A stretch of 5,916 nt of DNA from an uncultured Clostridia bacterium (lineage in GTDB: Bacteria > Bacillota > Clostridia > Oscillospirales > Acutalibacteraceae), in assembly GCA_905236975.1 (NCBI GenBank), contig CAJOQU010000082.1, positions 1-5,916 on the forward strand. The letters are read 5' to 3'. Positions 1 to 4,615 of this stretch are shown piece by piece (the stretch's first letter is position 1; each line of letters starts with the position of its first letter). The notes beneath the pieces were generated by a model. It saw only the letters and a program-made list of their open reading frames with translations. It made no database searches and was not told the DNA's origin. Both the position numbers and the translations under genes were made by a program.

Positions 1-669
1 GTAGACGGTATGATCCATATTTCCGAACTTTCCTGGCAAAAGATCAAAAACCCGTCGGAGGTTGTGCTGGTCGGCGACACGGTCGAGGTTTACGTCAAAG
101 CGCTCGATACCGAAAAACGCAAGATTTCATTGGGTTACAAAAAGCCCGAGGAGAATCCGTGGATCATCTTTGAAAACAACTACAAGGTAGACGATATCGT
201 GAAGGTCACCATTGTCAGCATGACTACATACGGTGCGTTTGCCCGTATCATTCCCGGTATTGACGGCCTGATCCACATTTCGCAGATCGCCAACAAGCAT
301 ATTGCCAAACCGCAGGACGAACTGACTGTCGGGCAAGAGGTTGACGCGAAGATCGTCGCCATTGACTTTGACAGAAAGCGCGTCAGTCTTTCCATCCGTG
401 CGCTGTTAGAGCCCGAAGTGGCTGCAGAACCCGAAACGGCTGCCGCGGTTGAGAATGAAGTGGTCTATGAGGCGTCAGAGGAAACGGCAAAACAGGCCGC
501 TGAGGCTGCCGAGGATTCGGCAGAACCCGTTGCCGAGACCGTTGAGCAACCGGCGGAGGAACCGATCACCGAGGCTGCGACTGAGCCCGTTGAAGAAGCC
601 GCACCTGTGGAAGCACCGGCGGAACAACCGGTCGATGAGACTCCCGCTGAAGAACCCGCGGCGGAATAA
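1..669 (+). CDS. rpsA: 30S ribosomal protein S1-type protein, 3' part (5' end outside window)
   Basis: The reading frame is open from base 1 to the TAA at 667-669, giving 222 visible residues with the start outside the window. Residues 1-47 are the second half of an S1 (OB-fold) RNA-binding domain, with the typical VDGMIHISELSW and later EKRKISLGYK. Residues 62-135 form a complete S1 domain with YGAFARI, GIDGLIHISQI, VGQEVDAKI and DRKRVSLSIR. Residues 136-222 are a low-complexity tail made almost only of Glu, Ala, Pro, Val and Thr. S1 proteins hold mRNA on the 30S subunit and have repeated S1 domains. In several Clostridia the S1 repeats are fused behind IspH (LytB), and nothing visible here tells a stand-alone S1 from such a fusion. 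A shorter start at the ATG at 10 is not believable because it cuts a domain in half. The gene ends in tandem hairpins 25 bases after the stop. Confidence 0.85.
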   Translation, partial: VDGMIHISELSWQKIKNPSEVVLVGDTVEVYVKALDTEKRKISLGYKKPEENPWIIFENNYKVDDIVKVTIVSMTTYGAFARIIPGIDGLIHISQIANKHIAKPQDELTVGQEVDAKIVAIDFDRKRVSLSIRALLEPEVAAEPETAAAVENEVVYEASEETAKQAAEAAEDSAEPVAETVEQPAEEPITEAATEPVEEAAPVEAPAEQPVDETPAEEPAAE

Positions 670-693
670 TTTTTGCAAAATTGCATAAGGAAA

Positions 694-720
694 CGCCCCC
701 CGGTCAAATGGCCGGGGGCG
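694..720 (+). other. GC-rich hairpin in the S1 3' untranslated region
   Basis: A 7-bp perfect stem pairs 694-700 with 714-720, and two more G-C pairs form if C701 is bulged out. No T-run follows (TCAGTCTGTC), so this is not a standard intrinsic terminator by itself. It may protect the 3' end or slow polymerase ahead of the two hairpins downstream. Confidence 0.55.
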
Positions 721-751
721 TCAGTCTGTCGAAAAGCACTGTGACCAATCC

Positions 752-776
752 TTTATGCGGCGTTCAGCCGCATAAA
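752..776 (+). other. 10-bp hairpin directly before the S1 terminator
   Basis: Bases 752-761 pair perfectly with 767-776 around a GTTCA loop. The stem touches the next hairpin, which begins at 777, so the two could stack coaxially. There is no T-run of its own on the plus strand. Read from the minus strand it lies just beyond the 777-805 hairpin. Confidence 0.55.
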
Positions 777-815
777 AGCACGCCCGGCTGTTTGCCGGGC
801 GTGCTGATTTTTTGT
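777..815 (+). terminator. Rho-independent terminator of the S1 gene, possibly bidirectional
   Basis: A perfect 12-bp stem (777-788 with 794-805, loop TGTTT) is followed by GA, six T (808-813) and then further T-rich sequence to about 828. This is a strong intrinsic terminator for the plus-strand S1 transcript. On the minus strand the same stem is followed only by TTTAT, a weak U-tract, so it could partly stop the minus-strand transcript that starts near 1106. Confidence 0.85.
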
Positions 816-919
816 TTTGACTTTTTTTCGCCGTTAAAATACAATCACATCATAATGAAATTGAATGACATCACTCCGTTTTGTCGGAATGTTTATATGC
901 AGAAAATTTATAAATTGTA

Positions 920-1092
920 CATTGGACTCACCTATATTTGATTTATTTGAAGTCTGCTTTTCTCACAATCATAGGTAATCACCTTTTCGGCTTTATTGTA
1001 AAACCCTGCCGGGTGTTGATACATGATACATGGGTCTCACCGTTTCAAATACTTTTTTCGCGTTTTTTTGATCTTACTTCATTGGACTCACG
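920..1092. repeat. Dispersed 12-bp direct repeat, two exact copies and one variant
   Basis: CATTGGACTCAC occurs at 920-931 and 1080-1091, exactly 160 bp apart. A diverged copy, CATGGGTCTCAC, lies at 1029-1040. Read on the minus strand each copy is GTGAG(T/A)CC(A/C)ATG, so the repeat coincides with a ribosome-binding-site-plus-ATG pattern in the candidate transcript there. A protein-binding site is the alternative reading. Confidence 0.6.
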
Positions 1093-1112
1093 CCTTTCTT
1101 GTTTCTGTCTTG

Positions 1113-1141
1113 ATTATAATATATAATATCTAATTTGTCAA
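1113..1141 (-). promoter_or_regulatory. Consensus sigma-A promoter on the minus strand
   Basis: Read on the minus strand, the -35 box is TTGACA (1141-1136) and the -10 box TATAAT (1118-1113), both full consensus, with a 17-bp spacer. The expected start is near 1106. No protein gene follows in this direction before the opposing S1 gene, which is why a non-coding or mini-ORF transcript is proposed. The AT-rich setting raises the chance of accidental -10 matches, but a perfect -35 at the exact spacing is unlikely by chance. Confidence 0.65.
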
Positions 1142-1187
1142 GTACTTTTGAATAACTTTTATGCAAATTTACAATTTGTTCATAAAC

Positions 1188-1216
1188 TTGCCAAAGTGGG
1201 AAAAATGTGTTAAAAT
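1188..1216 (+). promoter_or_regulatory. Sigma-A promoter of the ABC exporter gene
   Basis: The -35 box TTGCCA (1188-1193) and -10 box TAAAAT (1211-1216) are 17 bp apart, and a TG dinucleotide at 1208-1209 makes an extended -10. Transcription should begin near 1223, giving an untranslated leader of about 100 bases before the ABC gene. Confidence 0.7.
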
Positions 1217-1226
1217 AAATAAGTTA

Positions 1227-1305
1227 GCGCGAATCGGGGTTGCAACAAGGGATTTCTGCCCCGGATTCGTGCCCCGATCATGACTGAACGATGGGGCGAT
1301 GCCCC
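1227..1305 (+). promoter_or_regulatory. Structured mRNA leader of the ABC exporter, function unknown
   Basis: Bases 1227-1239 pair with 1259-1272 in a 13-bp stem with one bulged G (1263) and a 19-base loop. Bases 1293-1297 pair with 1301-1305 (GGGGC/GCCCC, loop GAT), ending seven bases before the ribosome binding site. The alternating G4/C4 blocks (1236, 1259, 1272, 1293, 1302) allow other pairings, for example 1272-1275 with 1293-1296, so the leader could switch between forms. It matches no riboswitch class I recognise and has no T-run, so a role in translation, RNA stability or none is open. Confidence 0.45.
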
Positions 1306-1325
1306 TTGATTAAAGGAGGATGTTC

Positions 1326-3221
1326 ATGCGACCAATGGCGCCGCCGCCCGCAGGAATGCGGGGACCCATGCACATCGGCGGGGGCCCGCGCGGGTTCCTG
1401 ACCGAAGAGGAAAAGCAGGCAAGGCCCAAGGCAAGCAAAGCCTTACTGCTTCGCATACTGGGCTATTTAAAGCCATACAAGTGGCAGTTTTTGCTTGTCT
1501 TTTTTGCGCTGATTGTTTCAGCGGTGTTAGGATTGTTCCCCGCCATTATCACGGGTAAAATTGTAGATGCGATCATCGCGGAAGATACCGGTCTTGGCGT
1601 TTTACTGCGGTTGGTGGTGCTGGCCTTTTTGGTGCTGGCGGCGGCGCAGATCATTTCGGTATTGGAGCAATACATCAACTCCTGGATTTCGCAAAAAATC
1701 ATCTTTGACATGCGCAACCAAATGTACGATCATCTGCAGCGCATGCCTCACGCCTTTTTTACCAATGAAAAGCAGGGGGATATCATCACCCGCATGAACA
1801 GCGATATCAACGGTGTCAGTTCGGTGATATCGGTCATGCTGACCTCTACCGTCAGCAACATTTTGACCGTGGCCACCTGCGTTTTTTACCTGTTTTACAC
1901 CGACTGGCGGCTGGCCATTGTGGGATTGATCGTTCTGCCGCTGCTGATTATGCCGACCAAGATGGTGGGCAAAAAGCGCTGGGAGCTGGTCAGCCTTTCG
2001 CAGGAAAAGCAGGACGAGTTGAATCAACATGTTGACGAGACCCTCTCGGTCAGCGGCTCCATGCTGGTCAAGCTTTTTACCAAGGAACAAACGGAATACC
2101 AAAAATTCCGTGATATCAATAACGAGGCCACCAACATTACCATTCAAGAACAGCGTGCGGGCAGTTGGTTTCATGTGTTTTTAGGGATGTTCATTCAGAT
2201 TGCGCCGCTGCTCATTTACTTTGTGGGCGGATTTCTGATCATCAGCAAGGTTGACACAGGGCTAACGGTAGGGGATATTTCGGTCGTAGTAGCACTGGTC
2301 AACCGCTTGTATCAACCGGTACGGACATTGCTTGATCTCCAGGTCGATTTTGTGCGTTCGCTGGCCTTGTTCAGCCGTATTTTCGAATATTTTGACCGTA
2401 AAATCGAGATCGAAAACCCCGAGAATCCGCAAAAACCTGATCTTGCGGTCTGTGATATCGCCTTTCACGACGTTCACTTTTCTTACGAACATTCCAAAGA
2501 AATTTTAAAGGGAGTCAGTTTTACCGTTCCCAGCGGCAGCATGGTGGCCATTGTAGGCGCTTCGGGTGCGGGAAAATCCACCATCATCGGCATGATCCCG
2601 CGGCTGTATGACGTCACCTCGGGCAGTGTGACGGTGGCGGGAACCGATGTACGGGATTTTGATTTGGCGTATCTTCGCACGAACATCGGTATGGTCACGC
2701 AGGATACTTACCTGTTCAACGGCACCATTTTGGAAAATCTGCTTTACGCCAAGCCCGAGGCTGACCGTGAGGAGATCGAGAACGCCTGCAAGGTAGCCAA
2801 TATTTACGATTTTATTATGCAGTTGCCTTTGGGGTTTGATACGGTTGTGGGCAACCGTGGATTAAAGCTTTCGGGCGGGGAAAAACAGCGGGTCTCGATC
2901 GCCCGCGTGGTACTGAAAGACCCCAAAATCCTGATTTTAGACGAAGCCACCTCGTCACTGGATTCCATTTCGGAAAATTTGATCCAGTCGGCGCTTAATT
3001 CCGTCATGCTTGGCCGTACAAGCCTGGTCATCGCCCATCGGCTTTCGACCGTGATCGCCGCCGATAACATTATGGTCATGGAAAACGGCGTCATCACCGA
3101 GACCGGCACCCATGGCGAATTGTTGGAGGTCAGCCCGAAATATCGCGAGTTGTATGAAACGCAATTTAAACGTGTGATCGATTTTGAAAAAAATTACACA
3201 ATGGGAAAGATTCCCCATTGA
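1326..3221 (+). CDS. ABC exporter half-transporter, fused permease and ATPase (multidrug/lipid type)
   Basis: This 631-residue protein has the MsbA/Sav1866/BmrA layout: an N-terminal six-helix type-IV ABC membrane domain (about 45-335, helices near 53-76, 93-116, 170-190, 194-212, 281-304 and 312-331) followed by a nucleotide-binding domain (about 375-620). All ATPase motifs are intact: Walker A GASGAGKST (411-419), Q-loop Q459, signature LSGGE (515-519), Walker B ILILDE with catalytic Glu540, D-loop SLD (544-546) and H-loop His571. The first 20 residues are Met/Pro/Gly-rich (MRPMAPPPAG...), a cytoplasmic extension before the first helix. I chose the ATG at 1326 because AAAGGAGGA (1312-1320) lies six bases upstream; the in-frame ATG at 1320 overlaps that site. 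No second half-transporter is adjacent, so it probably works as a homodimer or with a distant partner. The substrate cannot be told from sequence; drug or lipid export is a family-level guess. Confidence 0.93.
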   Translation: MRPMAPPPAGMRGPMHIGGGPRGFLTEEEKQARPKASKALLLRILGYLKPYKWQFLLVFFALIVSAVLGLFPAIITGKIVDAIIAEDTGLGVLLRLVVLAFLVLAAAQIISVLEQYINSWISQKIIFDMRNQMYDHLQRMPHAFFTNEKQGDIITRMNSDINGVSSVISVMLTSTVSNILTVATCVFYLFYTDWRLAIVGLIVLPLLIMPTKMVGKKRWELVSLSQEKQDELNQHVDETLSVSGSMLVKLFTKEQTEYQKFRDINNEATNITIQEQRAGSWFHVFLGMFIQIAPLLIYFVGGFLIISKVDTGLTVGDISVVVALVNRLYQPVRTLLDLQVDFVRSLALFSRIFEYFDRKIEIENPENPQKPDLAVCDIAFHDVHFSYEHSKEILKGVSFTVPSGSMVAIVGASGAGKSTIIGMIPRLYDVTSGSVTVAGTDVRDFDLAYLRTNIGMVTQDTYLFNGTILENLLYAKPEADREEIENACKVANIYDFIMQLPLGFDTVVGNRGLKLSGGEKQRVSIARVVLKDPKILILDEATSSLDSISENLIQSALNSVMLGRTSLVIAHRLSTVIAADNIMVMENGVITETGTHGELLEVSPKYRELYETQFKRVIDFEKNYTMGKIPH

Positions 3222-3246
3222 CTTCACGCCCGGAAAGGGTTACAAT
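3218..3246 (+). promoter_or_regulatory. Sigma-A promoter for the DUF1292 gene, overlapping the ABC stop codon
   Basis: The -35 box TTGACT (3218-3223) includes the ABC gene's TGA stop, and the -10 box TACAAT (3241-3246) follows after 17 bp. The start would be near 3253, leaving about 155 bases of leader before the DUF1292 start. No intrinsic terminator separates the ABC gene from this region, so read-through may also feed it. Confidence 0.7.
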
Positions 3247-3252
3247 AAATAC

Positions 3253-3412
3253 AGAAGCTTTTCGCAGGATTAGCGTGAAAAATCACGCTAACAATATAGG
3301 GCGCGTGCCACTCGCCAACATAGTGGCAACCGTGGCACATGCGTATCATAATCACCATATCCGTGATGATGGATCGCTTTTTGTGTCCAAGTAAGGATTT
3401 GGTGATTATGAT
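3253..3412 (+). promoter_or_regulatory. Structured leader of the DUF1292 mRNA with competing folds, candidate cis-regulator
   Basis: Visible pairings include 3270-3277 with 3284-3291 (8 bp, loop AAAAAT) and 3305-3311 with 3332-3338 (7 bp, extendable to 3301/3342). The latter competes with 3306-3311/3323-3328. A perfect 12-bp inverted repeat, 3345-3356 with 3401-3412, would bury the start codon region. Its left arm can instead fold with 3363-3377 (ATCAC 3351-3355 with GTGAT 3363-3367; GCG 3341-3343 with CGC 3375-3377), and five T follow at 3378-3382. The set of mutually exclusive helices around a start codon and a T-run resembles an attenuator or translation switch. I recognise no known riboswitch core here. 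Confidence 0.45.
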
Positions 3413-3722
3413 GGACGAAAATAAAAAACAACAGGATTATGACCCGGATATCCTCACCCTGTCAGACGACAGCGGCAAGGAATATACCTTTGAGGTGTTA
3501 GACGCCATTGAGACCGATACCGGCCGGTATTTGGCCATGTTGCCGATTTACGACGACCCGCAGGAAATGCTGAACGACAGCGGCGAACTGGTCATTGTAA
3601 AGGTTGGCGAGGAAGACGGCGAGGAATACTATTACGAAATTGAGGATGACGACGAGTACGACATGATCGCCGACGCCTTTGTGGAACGCTTAGAAGACTT
3701 TTTTGAAATCGATGACCAATAA
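3408..3722 (+). CDS. Small acidic DUF1292 family protein (YrzB-like)
   Basis: The product is 104 residues, strongly acidic, with no membrane segment or signal peptide. The body matches the DUF1292 pattern: LTLSDDSGKEYTFEVLDAIE, then YLAMLPIYDD, then GELVIVKVGEEDGEEYYYE and the C-terminal DDDEYDMIADAFVERLEDFF. DUF1292 proteins are widespread in Firmicutes, usually beside alaS and ruvX, and their role is unknown. The frame is open back to an ATG at 3339, but no ribosome site precedes that. The ATG pair at 3408/3411 follows TAAGGA (3392-3397) by about ten bases and gives the usual family length, so I placed the start at 3408; 3411 is equally possible. The start lies in a predicted inverted repeat. 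The 3' end lies within about ten bases of the 6S-like RNA. Confidence 0.88.
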   Translation: MMDENKKQQDYDPDILTLSDDSGKEYTFEVLDAIETDTGRYLAMLPIYDDPQEMLNDSGELVIVKVGEEDGEEYYYEIEDDDEYDMIADAFVERLEDFFEIDDQ

Positions 3723-3729
3723 GTTTCGT

Positions 3730-3911
3730 CCTGCGCTGTTCGCGGACCGCGACTTATATAACCCTACAACCTTTTTTTACGGGGCCAAAGCTCATGTGGC
3801 GGGCTTGCAGACCTCCCGCGGCTGTGCCGAGTTCGGAAGAAGGGAGCGCGAAGCCATGTGGCCGGCACCCACCTGCTTGATGCAGGTTATCTTAAGCGCA
3901 TTACGGCAGGG
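3730..3911 (+). ncRNA. ssrS: 6S RNA (SsrS), RNA polymerase-binding RNA
   Basis: About 180 bases fold into the rod expected of 6S RNA, which binds sigma-A RNA polymerase by mimicking an open promoter. The closing stem joins CCTGC (3730-3734) to GCAGG (3906-3910), and GCG-CTTA (3749-3756, A3752 bulged) plus ATAACC (3758-3763) to GGTTAT (3885-3890) and TAAGCGC (3893-3899). The terminal arm pairs GGCC 3783-3786/3860-3863, GGCTT 3802-3806/3851-3855, CTCCC 3813-3817/3842-3846 and CCG 3827-3829/CGG 3834-3836. On the 3' side of the central bubble ACCTGC (3871-3876) can pair with GCAGGT (3882-3887), overlapping the GGTTAT helix, like the alternative hairpin known in 6S RNAs. The GGTTATCTTAAG segment also resembles Firmicute 6S RNAs as I remember them. 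Ends are approximate. No good promoter lies just upstream, so it may be processed from the DUF1292 transcript. A T-run at 3920-3924 could mark termination. Confidence 0.7.
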
Positions 3912-3934
3912 GGGGACACTTTTTGGTTTTCAAT

Positions 3935-3980
3935 AAAAAATTTCGGCGGAACGCTTTCCAAACAGAAAGCGTTCCGCCGA
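3935..3980 (-). terminator. Intrinsic terminator of ruvX, between convergent ruvX and 6S RNA
   Basis: A perfect 16-bp stem pairs 3943-3958 with 3965-3980 around a six-base loop. On the minus strand it is followed after two bases by six T (plus-strand A at 3940-3935), a standard terminator 28 bases after the ruvX stop. On the plus strand only GTGCATTTTA follows, so termination of 6S-side transcription here would be weaker. Confidence 0.85.
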
Positions 3981-4007
3981 GTGCATTTTAAGCCGCCTTT
4001 TTGTTTT

Positions 4008-4427
4008 TTACGGTTGGTTTTGCCGAAAACGCAGGTAATCCTCTAAAATCATGGTCGCCGCCACGGCGTCGATCACCTGCTTGCGCTTTTTGCCGCGTGT
4101 ATCGGTCGCGTTCAACGCCGCATGTGCCGAAACGGTGGTCAGGCGTTCATCCCACAAAACGGTCTCGATCCCGCTTTTTTCAGCGATCATGTGCGCCAGC
4201 TCTTCACATTCTTTGGCGCGTGCGCCTGCACTGCCGTCCATATTTTTGGGCAGTCCCACCACGATCAACCCCGCGCCCTCCGCGGCGGCCAACGCCGCCA
4301 CCTTATCGGTCAGGCGTTCGGAATGGTATTCGGTCAGTACGGTTTTAGGAAAAGCAAAGCGCTCCCCCTCGTCGGATATCGCAATACCGGTGCGCGCTTT
4401 TCCGAGATCGACAGACAGAATGACCAT
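4008..4427 (-). CDS. ruvX: RuvX/YqgF family RNase H-fold nuclease (putative Holliday junction resolvase)
   Basis: The 139-residue product has full family length and all conserved blocks: N-terminal VDLGKARTGIAISD with catalytic Asp7, GLPKNMDGSAGARA (58-71), WDERLTT with Asp93/Glu94 (92-98), and C-terminal IDAVAATMILEDYL with Asp120. YqgF proteins have an RNase H-like fold; they act in 16S rRNA 5'-end processing in E. coli and were also proposed as Holliday junction resolvases. Translation starts at ATG 4427 behind a purine-rich AAGGGG centred about 12 bases upstream. In many Firmicutes ruvX lies in the same direction between alaS and a DUF1292 gene. Here it is flipped, convergent with DUF1292/6S and divergent from alaS, so it must be transcribed alone. 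Confidence 0.95.
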   Translation of the reverse strand: MVILSVDLGKARTGIAISDEGERFAFPKTVLTEYHSERLTDKVAALAAAEGAGLIVVGLPKNMDGSAGARAKECEELAHMIAEKSGIETVLWDERLTTVSAHAALNATDTRGKKRKQVIDAVAATMILEDYLRFRQNQP

Positions 4428-4503
4428 GCTTTTCAGCCCCTTCCCATGACGGCAGAATTACCATATCACCATATAAATATCGGTCATGTTTTTCACCGAA
4501 AAC

Positions 4504-4532
4504 AGTATACCACAGCCGTGTTGGAAAAACAA
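4504..4532 (-). promoter_or_regulatory. Probable ruvX promoter on the minus strand
   Basis: Read on the minus strand, TTGTTT (4532-4527) and TATACT (4509-4504) are 17 bp apart. The -35 is weak and the -10 matches consensus at five of six positions. The start would be near 4497, about 70 bases ahead of the ruvX ATG. The box lies back to back with the alaS promoter, with 11 bp between the two -35 elements. Confidence 0.5.
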
Positions 4533-4543
4533 GGGCGAAAAAG

Positions 4544-4572
4544 TTGACAAAAGGAATTCCAAAGGATATAAT
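4544..4572 (+). promoter_or_regulatory. Consensus sigma-A promoter of alaS
   Basis: TTGACA (4544-4549) and TATAAT (4567-4572) are both perfect with a 17-bp spacer. Transcription should begin near 4579, leaving only about 37 bases before the alaS start codon. That is far too short for a T-box leader, so tRNA-sensing control of this gene is not visible. Confidence 0.85.
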
Positions 4573-4615
4573 AAGTATGTTTTGAAAACTGTTAAAAATA
4601 AAAGGATGGGTCTTC

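Larger units (their letters stand above)
770..1106 (-). ncRNA. Candidate unannotated transcript: small RNA or array of mini-ORFs
   Basis: This stretch between the S1 terminator and the ABC promoter holds no convincing protein gene. A perfect sigma-A promoter on the minus strand (1113-1141) would start a transcript near 1106, and the 777-805 hairpin could end it. The RNA would carry Shine-Dalgarno-like purine runs followed closely by ATG and a tiny reading frame: ATG 1082 (2 codons), ATG 1031 (12 aa, MYHVSTPGRVLQ), ATG 972 (9 aa, MIVRKADFK, with AAGGTGA six bases upstream), ATG 922 (4 aa, MYNL) and ATG 871 (8 aa). The motif GTGAGTCCAATG occurs exactly twice and once as GTGAGACCCATG. A short AGGT-GATT-ACCT hairpin could cover the third ribosome site. 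I do not recognise the RNA. It could be a small RNA, a peptide-coding transcript, or a decayed region that kept a promoter. Confidence 0.35.

Noticed and set aside
904..915. 12-base palindrome AATTTATAAATT
   Set aside because: It is a perfect palindrome, but in a very AT-rich stretch such matches are common and nothing links it to an operator.
681..941. Plus-strand open frame across the S1 terminator, ending in MKLNDITPFCRNVYMQ...
   Set aside because: It runs through three strong hairpins and has no ribosome site. The C-terminal piece faintly recalls the start of some AraC-type regulators, but no further homologous frame follows, so it is not called a gene or pseudogene.
938..1126. Plus-strand open frame of 62 codons
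   Set aside because: It starts at a TTG without a ribosome site, has an odd Phe/Leu/Cys-rich composition, and lies antisense to the candidate minus-strand transcript.
1602..2174. 190-codon minus-strand open frame
   Set aside because: It lies wholly inside the ABC exporter gene, antisense, with His/Gln-rich composition typical of a shadow frame.
3339..3407. Upstream extension of the DUF1292 frame to the ATG at 3339
   Set aside because: There is no ribosome site before it, the added residues do not fit the family, and this stretch is better explained as a structured leader.
3730..3911. SRP RNA as an alternative identity for the structured RNA
   Set aside because: The segment with GTTCGGAAGAAGG superficially recalls the SRP helix 8 core, but the conserved order of bases is wrong, and the closing stem plus central bubble fits 6S RNA better.
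3703..3936. 77-codon plus-strand frame overlapping the end of DUF1292
   Set aside because: It coincides with the 6S RNA fold and shows no protein family pattern or convincing ribosome site.
4122..4547. 141-codon plus-strand frame opposite ruvX
   Set aside because: It is antisense to a fully conserved RuvX protein and has no family features.
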